Assembly: GCA_947369085.1 (NCBI GenBank)
Contig: CANBJR010000004.1
Coordinates: 35,411 to 99,410 of the forward strand
DNA: 64,000 bases
Reading direction: 5' to 3'
Origin: an uncultured Clostridia bacterium
GTDB taxonomy: Bacteria > Bacillota > Clostridia > Oscillospirales > Acutalibacteraceae
In this document: one piece after another, positions 25,554 through 34,300 of the stretch
Layout: every line of letters starts with the position of its first letter
How positions within the stretch are numbered: position 1 is the stretch's first letter
The notes under the pieces: generated by a model
The model's database searches: none
What the model saw: only the letters and a program-made list of their open reading frames with translations
What the model was told of the DNA's origin: nothing
Position numbers and translations under genes: made by a program

Positions 25554-26903
25554 ATGAAAAGAAAGTCAATCAAAATATTTTCACTGCTTTTTGTACTTAT
25601 TATTATAATTTCGTCATCAATAGTTTCGACCGTGGCAGTTTCGTATCCGAACGATGTTAAAACGCAATCGGATTCCATTCTTCTTGTCAATATGGACACG
25701 GGACAGGTGGTTTTTGAAAAAGACGCCGATTCCAAACGCTACCCTGCATCAACAACTAAAATTATGACTTACATAATAGTTGCTGAAAACATAGATGATT
25801 TTGAAAACACTCGTGTGCCTATTAAACAGTCTGTTCTTGATGTGCTTAAGGATACTGGAAGTTCGCTTGCAAGCGTTGAGGACCACGTGGGCAAAGATAT
25901 GAGTGTAATTGACCTTCTCTACAGTATGATGGTTCCCTCAGGCAACGATGCCGCAATGGTGCTTGCCGACTACGTGGGCGGAGGCAATGTTAACAGCTTT
26001 GTAAAGCTTATGAATGATAAGGCTGAGGAGCTCGGTTGTAAGAACACTCATTTTGAAAATCCCGACGGACTTCACGACGACAATCACTACACAACGGCCC
26101 GTGATATGTACAAAATTGCAACCTATGCTCTCACTCTCCCGAAGTTTTCTGAGATTACAAATACAACCGCCTATACCTGCGAAGGTGACGATTATCCGCT
26201 TGTTACAACGAACTACTTAATCGACCCGAACAACGGCGGAGATTATTACTATATGTATGCAAAGGGTATAAAGACAGGCACAACTGACCAGGCAGGCAGA
26301 TGTCTTGTAACAACAGCAACAGCCGATGGGTATTCTTACATAGCAGTACTTCTGCACGCTCCGTACAAGGAGGGTGTAAGCGAGGAATACGGAACAATGA
26401 CCGACGCCGCTGACCTTTTCAGATGGGCGCTGACAAGTCTGGAACTTGAAACAGTTGCAACTCAGTCAACACCTGTGTGCGAAGAAAAGGTAAATCTTGC
26501 TTGGGGCAGGGACTCGGTTTTGCTTGTTCCTGACAAAAATTTAAGCGCCATTGTGCCGAAAGATTTGGACAAAGATGAAATGATTGTTGAAACAGATGTT
26601 CCCGAAAGCATTGACGCTCCAATTGATACCGATACCGTTGTTGGAAAAGCCGTAATTTATTATAAGGGCAGTGACGGTAAAAAGCAGGAGATAGCAAAGG
26701 TAAATCTTGTTTCAAGTGAAAAAATTGAAATGAGCGGAATACTCTTTGTTTTAAACGTAATTACAACGGTGTTTAAGTCCTACTGGTTCCTTGTAATTAT
26801 CGGAATTATCGCAGTAATTCTTATCTGCTACTTCATATCTTCAAAGATAAACAAAAAACGCAGTAAAAAGAACCGAAAGGTAAAGCATTACCGTAACCTG
26901 TAA
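25554..26903 (+). CDS. dacF: D-alanyl-D-alanine carboxypeptidase (DacF-type PBP)
   Basis: This 449-residue low-molecular-weight penicillin-binding protein trims the terminal D-Ala of peptidoglycan stems. A signal peptide (1-30) is followed by the SxxK motif STTK (66-69), SGN (129-131) and KTG (240-242). Unusually for the amphipathic-anchor type, the C-terminus has a clear transmembrane helix (about 400-425) and a Lys/Arg-rich tail, so it should be membrane-anchored at that end. The specific DacF label is by size and lineage; DacB is an alternative. Confidence 0.9.
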   Translation: MKRKSIKIFSLLFVLIIIISSSIVSTVAVSYPNDVKTQSDSILLVNMDTGQVVFEKDADSKRYPASTTKIMTYIIVAENIDDFENTRVPIKQSVLDVLKDTGSSLASVEDHVGKDMSVIDLLYSMMVPSGNDAAMVLADYVGGGNVNSFVKLMNDKAEELGCKNTHFENPDGLHDDNHYTTARDMYKIATYALTLPKFSEITNTTAYTCEGDDYPLVTTNYLIDPNNGGDYYYMYAKGIKTGTTDQAGRCLVTTATADGYSYIAVLLHAPYKEGVSEEYGTMTDAADLFRWALTSLELETVATQSTPVCEEKVNLAWGRDSVLLVPDKNLSAIVPKDLDKDEMIVETDVPESIDAPIDTDTVVGKAVIYYKGSDGKKQEIAKVNLVSSEKIEMSGILFVLNVITTVFKSYWFLVIIGIIAVILICYFISSKINKKRSKKNRKVKHYRNL

Positions 26904-26981
26904 TATTGCAAAGCCTATATATGATTTTATTCGGTTAGTATAATAAAAAAGTTTATTACAATAATGTAAATAATTCTTTAC

Positions 26982-27009
26982 TTGAATTTTGTTCTGTATG
27001 TGTTATAAT
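26982..27009 (+). promoter_or_regulatory. Promoter of nrdR
   Basis: TTGAAT, 16 bp, TATAAT preceded by a TGT extended -10 element, 31 bp before the nrdR ATG. Confidence 0.75.
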
Positions 27010-27040
27010 TGCTTTAGAGAATAATTACAGAGGTGATTAT

Positions 27041-27499
27041 ATGAAATGTCCGTACTGCGGTTATGAAGAAAGCAAGGTAATTGATTCACGTTCTGCCGAT
27101 GACGGCGAAAGAATCCGCAGAAGGCGTGAGTGCCTTAATTGCGGCAAGCGTTTCACAACCCACGAGGTTATTGAAACTGTGCCGATAATCGTTGTAAAGC
27201 GTGACAAGTCACGTGAGGTTTTTGATCGCAACAAGCTTACGGCAGGTATTCTTCGTGCCTGTGAGAAACGTCCCGTTTCAATTCAGCAGATTGAGTCAAT
27301 TGTCGATTCAATTGAGGCAAAGCTGCAAAGCAGTCTTGACAGAGAAATCACGTCTATGCAAATTGGCGAGCTTGTTATGGAAGAAATCAAAAATGTTGAT
27401 GAAGTTTCCTATGTTCGTTTTGCCTCTGTTTATCGCCAGTTCAAGGACATAAACACCTTTATGGAGGAGCTTAACAAGCTTTTGACCGAGAAAAAGTAA
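27041..27499 (+). CDS. nrdR: Transcriptional repressor NrdR
   Basis: This 152-residue repressor of ribonucleotide reductase genes senses ATP/dATP. The N-terminal zinc ribbon has CPYCG (3-7) and CLNCGK (31-36). The ATP-cone domain spans about 49-140, starting [13 protein letters not shown]. No nrd gene or NrdR box is visible nearby. Confidence 0.96.
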   Translation: MKCPYCGYEESKVIDSRSADDGERIRRRRECLNCGKRFTTHEVIETVPIIVVKRDKSREVFDRNKLTAGILRACEKRPVSIQQIESIVDSIEAKLQSSLDREITSMQIGELVMEEIKNVDEVSYVRFASVYRQFKDINTFMEELNKLLTEKK

Positions 27500-27515
27500 A
27501 TTGTATTTTAAATTT

Positions 27516-27548
27516 GCCCGAGCAATTCTGTATTGTTCGGGCGTTTTA
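27516..27548 (+). terminator. Intrinsic terminator after nrdR
   Basis: GCCCGAGCAAT pairs with ATTGTTCGGGC (one G-U), followed by GTTTTA. Confidence 0.8.
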
Positions 27549-27560
27549 TATTGTTGACTA

Positions 27561-27589
27561 TTGACGCTGTGTTGTATAGATGATATAAT
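27561..27589 (+). promoter_or_regulatory. SigA promoter of the 138-residue membrane-anchored protein gene
   Basis: TTGACG, 17 bp, consensus TATAAT, 27 bp before the ATG at 27616, so the leader is short. Confidence 0.85.
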
Positions 27590-27615
27590 ACAAATGGACA
27601 AGGAGATGTTGAATA

Positions 27616-28032
27616 ATGAAAAAAGCAATATTTATAGTTTCTATTGTTGCAGTTATTGCCGTCTGTGCAGTGCTTTCGGTATTCTTTTTTTGCTCACCGT
27701 CTGTAGTAAATGTTTCTAATGAAACAAGCGCAGAGCTGACATACATTTATGATGACAAAAATATTCAAACTACACTTGAAGATAACGACTTAAATGCGCT
27801 GTGTGATATGTTTGAGGGGAAAAAGACATATTTGATTTCTCCGTTCGACACCCCGTCATGCGGCTTTGATGAAAATGTATCAGTGAAAATCGGAAACAAT
27901 GTTTTTATGCCTGCCTGCGATACTTGCACAACAGTGAAAACCGGTTTTGTTTATTTTAATATTTCGGATAAAGAGCGTGGCAGACTTGAAGAAATATTCG
28001 CAAAATACGGCGCGACATTTCCGTGTGTATGA
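27616..28032 (+). CDS. Membrane-anchored protein of unknown function
   Basis: This 138-residue protein has an N-terminal hydrophobic anchor or uncleaved signal (about 4-28) and an exported domain of about 105 residues. The exported domain has four cysteines (near 59, 78, 97 and 100) that could form disulfides. I do not recognise the family. The gene is monocistronic, with its own strong promoter and a strong terminator, between nrdR and the dcw cluster. Confidence 0.75.
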   Translation: MKKAIFIVSIVAVIAVCAVLSVFFFCSPSVVNVSNETSAELTYIYDDKNIQTTLEDNDLNALCDMFEGKKTYLISPFDTPSCGFDENVSVKIGNNVFMPACDTCTTVKTGFVYFNISDKERGRLEEIFAKYGATFPCV

Positions 28033-28135
28033 TTTTACAGAAAATACGACAAGTTTAAGTAGAATTTCGACGAACGTTTGTTTGTAATATTTTCGAGGGT
28101 TTTGTAACCTTTTAAAATTCAAAATAAAAATTGAC

Positions 28136-28177
28136 ACCGAATACACAGGATCATTTTTGTGTATTCGGTTGTTTTTA
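28136..28177 (+). terminator. Strong intrinsic terminator before the dcw cluster
   Basis: ACCGAATACACA pairs perfectly with TGTGTATTCGGT (12 bp), followed by TGTTTTTA. The 28033-28135 stretch holds no gene. Confidence 0.9.
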
Positions 28178-28279
28178 TTCTTAAAAGGAATATAAATTTG
28201 AAAATCAAGAGAAAAAATTGCAAAATTATGAAAAAATTAATTATTTTGTAAATTTTATTTCTATTGCCGTAACTTTTGC

Positions 28280-28308
28280 TTGATTTTTTTAAAACAATAG
28301 AGTATAAT
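28280..28308 (+). promoter_or_regulatory. SigA promoter of the mraZ-led dcw cluster
   Basis: TTGATT, 17 bp, consensus TATAAT, giving a leader of about 80 nt before mraZ. Confidence 0.8.
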
Positions 28309-28320
28309 TATATCAATCAG

Positions 28321-28345
28321 TGGCACATTGTGTCATTTGGTGACT
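28321..28345 (+). promoter_or_regulatory. Candidate MraZ operator (10-bp periodic repeats)
   Basis: TGGCA, TGTCA and TGACT begin at 28321, 28331 and 28341, exactly 10 bp apart, just downstream of the -10 box. MraZ is known to bind short direct repeats with 10-bp period in its own promoter (TGGGA-type in enterobacteria). The base match to that consensus is loose. Confidence 0.45.
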
Positions 28346-28397
28346 GAATACATCGTTTTTCATTGATTTTTAAGCTTATGTGACGGAGGTGGGCAGA

Positions 28398-28817
28398 ATG
28401 TTTTCGGGAATGTCAAATCATTCGATTGACGCAAAAGGAAGAATTGTTTTGCCTGCAAAATTCCGCGAAGAGCTTGGAAGCACATTTTACCTTGCACGAG
28501 GCTTTGGAAATTGTTGTATTCAGGCTATGTCTGCCGACCAGTTCAATTCAATCTGTGCAAAGATTCTTGAGTTGCCCGCCGACAAGGCTATGGCTTTGCA
28601 GTACACCTTCAGCGCAACAGCCGTTGAGGTTACTCCTAACGCACAGGGCAGGGTTATAATTCCCCAGAGTCTGCGTGAGTTTGCTTCTATTGAAAGCGAC
28701 GCACTCGTAATCGGAATGAACAACAGAATTGAAATCTGGAGTAAAACCAAGTTTGACGAATTTATGGCTTCTCAGAAAGATACCATATCCGAAGCTCTGT
28801 CAATGCTGAGATTGTAA
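28398..28817 (+). CDS. mraZ: Transcriptional regulator MraZ
   Basis: This 139-residue protein has two AbrB-like SpoVT domains, the first with HSIDAKGRIVLPAKFRE (about 6-22) and the second with TPNAQGRVIIPQSLRE (about 78-93), each carrying the DxKGR-type motif. MraZ heads the dcw cluster and autoregulates it. The ATG at 28398 has GGAGG 8 nt upstream; the in-frame GTG 28380 precedes that site. Confidence 0.95.
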   Translation: MFSGMSNHSIDAKGRIVLPAKFREELGSTFYLARGFGNCCIQAMSADQFNSICAKILELPADKAMALQYTFSATAVEVTPNAQGRVIIPQSLREFASIESDALVIGMNNRIEIWSKTKFDEFMASQKDTISEALSMLRL

Positions 28818-28828
28818 GGAGGAATATT

Positions 28829-29752
28829 ATGGAATTTTCCCATATCCCCGTACTCCTTGACGAAACAATTAAGGGGCTTGACATAAAAGAAAATGGTATT
28901 TACGCCGACGGAACGGCAGGCGGCGGAGGCCACAGCGGTGAGATTTTAAAGCGCCTTACAACAGGCAAGCTTATATCAATTGACCGTGACCCCGATGCGA
29001 TTTCAGTGCTCACCCAAAGGTTTAAAAGTAATGAAAACTCTATAATTATAAAGGGCAATTTTGCTGACATTAAGGAACTGCTACAGCTTCGGGGCGTAGG
29101 CAGGCTTGACGGCGTTTTGCTTGACATTGGCGTCTCCTCCCATCAGCTTGATACAGCTTCAAGAGGATTTTCGTTTCACGAAGACGCCCCTCTTGATATG
29201 CGTATGAGTCAAAGCGGAACAACAGCCGAAGAGCTTGTTAACACCCTGCCCTTTGAGGAATTAAGACGTATAATTTCAAGCTACGGCGAAGAAAAGTACG
29301 CTTCCTCAATTTCAAAGGGAATTGTGTCTGCAAGAGAGCAAAAGTCGATTAAAACGACGCTTGAACTTGCTGAAATCATCAAACAAAACGTACCTCAAAA
29401 GGTAAGGCGCGACGGCCACCCCGCACGCAAAACCTTCCAGGCATTGCGCATAGCCGTAAACGACGAGCTGGGCGCACTTGAAAAGGGACTTGACGGTGCG
29501 TTTGAAATGCTCGGAAAGGGCGGACGTCTTGCTGTTATAACTTTCCATTCGCTTGAGGACAGAATCGTCAAGCAAAAAATGGCTTCTTGGTGTCAGGGAT
29601 GCACCTGCCCGAAGGATTTTCCGGTATGCGTTTGCGGAAACAAGCCAAAGGCTAAGCTTGTAAACAAAAAGCCTGTTTGTGCAAATGAAACAGAATTAAA
29701 CGAAAACCCGAGAGCCAGAAGTGCAAAGTTGAGAATATGCGAAAAAATTTAA
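28829..29752 (+). CDS. rsmH: 16S rRNA (cytosine-1402-N4)-methyltransferase RsmH
   Basis: This 307-residue SAM-dependent enzyme methylates C1402 in the ribosomal P site. The motif HIPVLLDETIKGLD starts the protein, the SAM-binding loop is YADGTAGGGGHS (about 26-37), and DGVLLDIGVSSHQLD is near 97-111. Near the C-terminus FHSLEDRIVK is typical, and a Cys-rich stretch CQGCTCP...CVCG (about 251-266) resembles the extra zinc-like insert of some Clostridia. Confidence 0.96.
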   Translation: MEFSHIPVLLDETIKGLDIKENGIYADGTAGGGGHSGEILKRLTTGKLISIDRDPDAISVLTQRFKSNENSIIIKGNFADIKELLQLRGVGRLDGVLLDIGVSSHQLDTASRGFSFHEDAPLDMRMSQSGTTAEELVNTLPFEELRRIISSYGEEKYASSISKGIVSAREQKSIKTTLELAEIIKQNVPQKVRRDGHPARKTFQALRIAVNDELGALEKGLDGAFEMLGKGGRLAVITFHSLEDRIVKQKMASWCQGCTCPKDFPVCVCGNKPKAKLVNKKPVCANETELNENPRARSAKLRICEKI

Positions 29753-29782
29753 AAAACTTTTCTCTCAGCTATAGACAAAGCA

Positions 29783-29870
29783 ACATATTTGTAGTAAAAT
29801 ATAACAAAGTTGTAAAGAATATTACAAATACAATCAATTGTGGTTAACCTCTTTGTAATTTACTACATAT
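29783..29870 (+). other. Long imperfect hairpin in the rsmH-ftsL gap
   Basis: The 282-bp gap 29753-30034 has no gene. ATAT-GTAGTAAA-ACAAAG on the left pairs with CTTTGT-TTTACTAC-ATAT on the right with small bulges, enclosing TTGTAA/TTACAA. A separate ACAATTA/TAATTGT palindrome lies at 29919-29936. They could form a structured leader, attenuator or remnant repeat; no clear promoter is seen. Confidence 0.45.
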
Positions 29871-30034
29871 ACGGTTTACTTTCATTTAGTTCTACAAAAA
29901 GAACAGATTGTGTGTGTGACAATTAGGATTAATTGTTAAAAGTTTGAAACTTTTTTGCTTTATAGAAATATGAGCTTAAAAGCAGTGTGTTTTATGAAAA
30001 TTTTTGATAGAGAAAGGCACAAGGTGCAGGAGTA

Positions 30035-30589
30035 ATGGCATACGAAAACAGAAATGCAGCTTATGATTTGAGTCTTTTTGACGAAGATGTTGCCTATTCA
30101 AACGGTTCGGCTTTACCAAAGCGCGAAGAACAGGAAGTACATAAGAAGCAAACAAAAAGAAAAACTAAAAATTCAAGCAAGGTTGTAACTCTTCCCGAGG
30201 AAGAGCTTCACAAAATCCGCCGCCGTAAGCACAATCCTCTGAAGCTTGCATTAGGCAGCATTGGCGGTGCGGCAGTTGCATTAGTAATAGGCTTTATTAT
30301 TGTGGGACAAGTTCAGCTTACGGAACTCAACCAGGAAATTATTACGGCTAAGTCATTGCTTGCAGACTCCCAGAGTATTTATACTCAAAATCAGATGAAG
30401 GTTGAATCCAAACTTTCTAATTCAGATATTGAGGAGTATGCCGAGGGTGTGCTTGGTATGACCAAAGCATCAAACGCACAGAAAGAATTTGTTACTCTTT
30501 CGGGCGGTGACAAAGCAGAGGTATCTGCTCAGGAAAGTGATAATCTTTTTACTCAGTTTATTGATTCCATTAAAAATCTTTGGTCATAA
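30035..30589 (+). CDS. ftsL: FtsL-like cell-division protein
   Basis: This 184-residue bitopic protein has a long basic cytoplasmic part (1-70), one transmembrane helix (about 72-95, LALGSIGGAAVALVIGFIIV) and a short extracellular coiled coil (LTELNQEIITAKSLLADSQ, about 97-115). Topology and position between rsmH and the division PBP gene indicate FtsL, which recruits FtsW and the PBP with DivIC/DivIB. Sequence conservation of FtsL is poor, so the assignment rests on context. Confidence 0.75.
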   Translation: MAYENRNAAYDLSLFDEDVAYSNGSALPKREEQEVHKKQTKRKTKNSSKVVTLPEEELHKIRRRKHNPLKLALGSIGGAAVALVIGFIIVGQVQLTELNQEIITAKSLLADSQSIYTQNQMKVESKLSNSDIEEYAEGVLGMTKASNAQKEFVTLSGGDKAEVSAQESDNLFTQFIDSIKNLWS

Positions 30590-30627
30590 CATTCATTTCA
30601 ATTTAATAAATATGTTATGAAAGAATG

Positions 30628-30657
30628 AGAGTTAAGACTGCGTCTTGACTCTTTTTT
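30628..30657 (+). terminator. Intrinsic terminator after ftsL
   Basis: AGAGTTAAGAC, a 3-nt loop and GTCTTGACTCT (one G-U) form an 11-bp stem followed by TTTTT. Confidence 0.8.
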
Positions 30658-30671
30658 CGGTATATATGCGA

Positions 30672-30760
30672 TATAATGCAACACTCGATCAGCTTGTTGT
30701 ATAAATCGAGCAATCAGCGTTGTTGCTGAAGTTTTTCGGCAGTTAGAAATTGTTTACTGC
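30672..30760 (+). promoter_or_regulatory. -10 element and structured leader of the PBP gene
   Basis: TATAAT at 30672-30677 (no good -35 seen) would give a leader of about 150 nt. Three hairpins can form in it: CTCGAT/ATCGAG (30684-30710), TCAGC/GCTGA (30714-30729) and GCAGT/ACTGC (30739-30760). A cis-regulatory role is only an inference. Confidence 0.45.
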
Positions 30761-30833
30761 AAAATACGGGGTTATTGGGGTATGAAACATATGACTGCGA
30801 AAATATTTTGCCTGCGGTGGAAGGAGATTTGTT

Positions 30834-33101
30834 TTGGAAAATAACGGAAATATACGTAAAAACACTAAAAAAGCCGCAAAGGGTCCAAATCAGCGTTTAA
30901 GACAGCGCACGGCTGTACTTATCATATTGATTTTGGTAGCCGGATTCGGTGCGGCAATCGCAAGACTAGGCTATCTGACAATTGTTCAGGGAAGTTCGCT
31001 TCAGGAAGACGCTGTCGGACAACAGCTTAAAGATACCACTATTCCTGCAAAACGAGGTACAATTTACGATACAAACGGCAAGGTGCTTGCAGAAAGCGCG
31101 TCGGTCTGGCAGGTTGTAATGGCGCCGATTTATTTTAAAACCGATGAGCAGAGAAAGGCGGCGGCTGAAGGCCTGTCGGAAATTCTCGGACTTGATTATG
31201 ATAACGTTTACGAAAAGACAACGCAGGAAAGCTATTATGTTGTTGTAAAGCGCAAAATTGAGGTTGAAGCAAGGGATAAGATTCTTAAACTTATTGATAA
31301 GCTTTCGGAAGACTACGACTGCGGCAACGTAATTCAGCTTCTTGACGACTACAAGCGTTACTATCCGCAAAAGGATCTTGCTTCCTGCGTAATCGGCTTT
31401 ACCGGAAGTGACGAGCAAGGTCTTGAGGGTGTTGAATATCAATATGACGATTATCTTTCGGGAACACCCGGAAGAATAGTAACTGCTAAAAATGCAAGAG
31501 GAACGGATATGCCGTTTCAGTATGAACAGAATGTTGAGGCAGAGGACGGCAACAATATTTATCTGACAATTGATGAAACGGTACAGTCAATCTGTGAAAA
31601 ATATATGAAGCAGGGAATTGCAGACAACAACGTACTCAACAGAGGTGTTTGCATTGCAATGGATGTAAACACAGGCGCAATTCTTGCAATGGTTACGGTT
31701 GACGGCTATGATCTTAACGACCCGTACACCCTGCCGAAAGAAACTCAGAAAAGAATTGATTCGCTTGCAAAAGATAAACAGGCTAAAGCAGAAAGCGAAG
31801 CGCTTTCTGCAATGTGGCGTAACAAGGCTATCACTGATACCTATATGCCCGGTTCGGTTTTCAAAATGTGTACTGCTTCAATGGCGCTTGAAGAGGGCAA
31901 GGTAAATGACAACAGTACCTTTACCTGCAACGGCTCTATGGTTGTAAGCGACAAGACTATTCATTGTCATGCTCTCGGCGGTCACGGAACTCAAAACTTT
32001 GTTAAGGCAATCTGTAACTCCTGCAACCCTGCGTTTATCCAGATTGGTCAGCTTGTAGGAATGAACAAATTCTGTCAGTATTATCAGGGTTTTGGTTTCT
32101 CACAGAAAACAGGAATTGATCTCCCCGGTGAGGCAGAGGACAGCTTCTGGGCAGAGGGTACTATGACGGATGTTGACCTTGCGGTTGCATCTTTCGGTCA
32201 GAATTTCTCAATTACGCCTATTCAAATGATAACAGCCTGCTCTGCCGTAGCAAACGGAGGATATGTTCTTCAGCCTTATGTTGTTTCTAAAGTAACCGAT
32301 AGTGACGGCAATGTAATAAAAAATGTCGAAAAAAAGGTAAAGCGTCAGGTTATATCAAAGGAAACCTCAGATAAGATGAATGAAATTCTCGGATACAATA
32401 CTTCAACAGCAGGCGCAACAGCAGGCTACGTTGCAGGTTACAAGGTAGCAGGTAAGACAGGTACGTCCGAGAAAATCGGTTCGAAGAAGGTGGAAAGCCA
32501 TTTCAGCGAGGACTATATTGCTTCTTTCTGCGGATATGCACCTGCCGATGACCCGCAGATTGCAATGCTTATATTTTTTGATACTCCGTCGGGTGATGCA
32601 TACTACGGCTCGCAGGTTTCTTCTCCCGTATTCATAAATATTATGACTGAGGTCCTTCCGTACCTTGAAATCAAAACGGAGTATACCGACAGCGAACTTG
32701 AATATGTTGATGTTTCGGCAGGTGATTATACAGGAATGACTGTTTCAGAGGCTGAGGCGGCTGCTCAGAATGACGGCTTTACAACAACTGTAAAGGGTGA
32801 GGGAGATAAGGTAATAGCACAGATACCGTCTGTTTCATCAAAAATTCCGACCGGCGGGAATGTGGTTCTTTACACCGACGACACCAGCAAAAGCGAAGTG
32901 GTAACGGTGCCAAACCTCGTTGGATATTCGGCGTCGGAGGTTAACAATGTTGCAAGCGCTTTCGGTTTGAACGTAAGCTTCTCGGGTGCGTCCGATACGG
33001 GTGTTGTAAGTACGTCACAGGATATTGCAGAGGGAACCTCAGTAAGTCCGGGTACGGTAATTACGGTTTCGTTCTCGTCCTCGTCAACATTTAATGACTA
33101 A
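30834..33101 (+). CDS. ftsI: Class B penicillin-binding protein with PASTA domains (FtsI/SpoVD type)
   Basis: This 755-residue septal transpeptidase has a transmembrane helix (about 26-46) and a dimerisation domain starting at the RGTIYDTNGKVLA motif (about 74-86). The transpeptidase active site has SVFK (341-344), SCN (396-398) and KTG (541-543). Two C-terminal PASTA repeats (about 623-690 and 690-755) probably bind peptidoglycan. TTG 30834 follows AAGGAG by 7 nt. The domain plan fits both vegetative PBP2B (FtsI) and sporulation SpoVD; only one such gene is in this cluster. It should partner the FtsW-type enzyme encoded downstream. Confidence 0.94.
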   Translation: MENNGNIRKNTKKAAKGPNQRLRQRTAVLIILILVAGFGAAIARLGYLTIVQGSSLQEDAVGQQLKDTTIPAKRGTIYDTNGKVLAESASVWQVVMAPIYFKTDEQRKAAAEGLSEILGLDYDNVYEKTTQESYYVVVKRKIEVEARDKILKLIDKLSEDYDCGNVIQLLDDYKRYYPQKDLASCVIGFTGSDEQGLEGVEYQYDDYLSGTPGRIVTAKNARGTDMPFQYEQNVEAEDGNNIYLTIDETVQSICEKYMKQGIADNNVLNRGVCIAMDVNTGAILAMVTVDGYDLNDPYTLPKETQKRIDSLAKDKQAKAESEALSAMWRNKAITDTYMPGSVFKMCTASMALEEGKVNDNSTFTCNGSMVVSDKTIHCHALGGHGTQNFVKAICNSCNPAFIQIGQLVGMNKFCQYYQGFGFSQKTGIDLPGEAEDSFWAEGTMTDVDLAVASFGQNFSITPIQMITACSAVANGGYVLQPYVVSKVTDSDGNVIKNVEKKVKRQVISKETSDKMNEILGYNTSTAGATAGYVAGYKVAGKTGTSEKIGSKKVESHFSEDYIASFCGYAPADDPQIAMLIFFDTPSGDAYYGSQVSSPVFINIMTEVLPYLEIKTEYTDSELEYVDVSAGDYTGMTVSEAEAAAQNDGFTTTVKGEGDKVIAQIPSVSSKIPTGGNVVLYTDDTSKSEVVTVPNLVGYSASEVNNVASAFGLNVSFSGASDTGVVSTSQDIAEGTSVSPGTVITVSFSSSSTFND

Positions 33102-33119
33102 TAAATATACAACCGCTGA

Positions 33120-33145
33120 GGGTAAAGCGTAAAAACGCTTTGCCC
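33120..33145 (+). other. Hairpin between the PBP gene and mraY
   Basis: GGGTAAAGCGT and ACGCTTTGCCC form an 11-bp stem with one G-U and a 4-nt loop, followed by AAAA rather than Ts. It is probably an mRNA-processing or stability hairpin. Confidence 0.5.
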
Positions 33146-33181
33146 AAAATCGGTTTAATACGTCTGAAAGGATAGATGATT

Positions 33182-34213
33182 ATGATGGTTTACGGAATAT
33201 GGACTTTTTGTGCGGCACTGGCAGCGTTCATTGTTTCAGCAGTGCTCGGAAGATTTTTAATCCCGTATCTTCACAAGCTTAATTTTGGTCAGACAATTCT
33301 TGATATAGGTCCGAGCTGGCATAAAAACAAGCAGGGAACTCCCACTATGGGCGGAATGATGTTCATTGCGGCAATTACAATTGTTACAATAATCAGCACG
33401 GTTGTCTATATCTTTACAGGCGCTGAATTTATCAACACATATTTTGCTGATGTTCCCAAAGAAAGCCTTATGATTTTTGCGGGCCTCGGTCTTGCTCTTG
33501 CAAACGGACTTATCGGATTTGTTGATGATTACATCAAGGTTGTGAAAAAGCGCAACCTCGGATTAACCGCAAAGCAGAAGCTTGTACTGCAGTTTGCCGC
33601 TGCAGCAATTTACCTCGCTGTTTTAGGATTTTCTGGTTGTGATACGGCTACAATAATTCCGTTTGTCGGTGAAGTTGATCTCGGATTTTTCTACTATATC
33701 ATCGCTGCTGTAGCTATTGTCGGTATAGTAAATTCTGTAAATCTTACCGACGGCGTAGACGGACTTGACGGCTCAATAACATTCTTTGCCTGTGTTTCGT
33801 TTATGCTGATTGCAAGTATGCTCGACAGTCTCGGACTTACGGCAATGTGTGCCGCAAGCTGCGGCGCTTGCCTTGGCTTCTTAGTGTGGAATTTCCACCC
33901 TGCTAAGGTGTTTATGGGCGATACAGGTTCGCTGTTTTTGGGCGGACTTGTATGTGCTCTTGCATTTGCAATGGATATGCCTATTCTTCTTATTCCGGTC
34001 GGCATTGTATACATTGCCGAGGAACTTTCGGTTGTTCTTCAGGTAAGCTACTTTAAGCTTACTCACGGCAAAAGACTTTTCAAAATGAGTCCGATTCATC
34101 ACCATTTTGAAATGTGTGGTTGGAGCGAGGTTAAAATTGTGGCGGTGTTCAGCGCAGTAACAGCTGTTTTCGGCGCAATCGCATTTGCACTCGTATATTT
34201 CGGCGTTAAGTAA
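33182..34213 (+). CDS. mraY: Phospho-MurNAc-pentapeptide transferase
   Basis: This 343-residue polytopic enzyme makes lipid I from UDP-MurNAc-pentapeptide and undecaprenyl phosphate. Signature motifs are [10 protein letters not shown] (about 55-64), [19 protein letters not shown] (catalytic Asp pair, about 116-134) and [11 protein letters not shown] (about 186-196); PIHHHFE is near 302-308. Ten transmembrane helices are expected. ATG 33182 gives a 9-nt spacing to AAAGGA; ATG 33176 in frame is too close. Confidence 0.96.
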   Translation: MMVYGIWTFCAALAAFIVSAVLGRFLIPYLHKLNFGQTILDIGPSWHKNKQGTPTMGGMMFIAAITIVTIISTVVYIFTGAEFINTYFADVPKESLMIFAGLGLALANGLIGFVDDYIKVVKKRNLGLTAKQKLVLQFAAAAIYLAVLGFSGCDTATIIPFVGEVDLGFFYYIIAAVAIVGIVNSVNLTDGVDGLDGSITFFACVSFMLIASMLDSLGLTAMCAASCGACLGFLVWNFHPAKVFMGDTGSLFLGGLVCALAFAMDMPILLIPVGIVYIAEELSVVLQVSYFKLTHGKRLFKMSPIHHHFEMCGWSEVKIVAVFSAVTAVFGAIAFALVYFGVK

Positions 34214-34300
34214 AATATTTATATAACATAATAGCGGAAAAGATTTCTGCAATGATTCAAAGCCGTAAACAAAATATTTAAAAAAGGAGGGAAAAACCGT

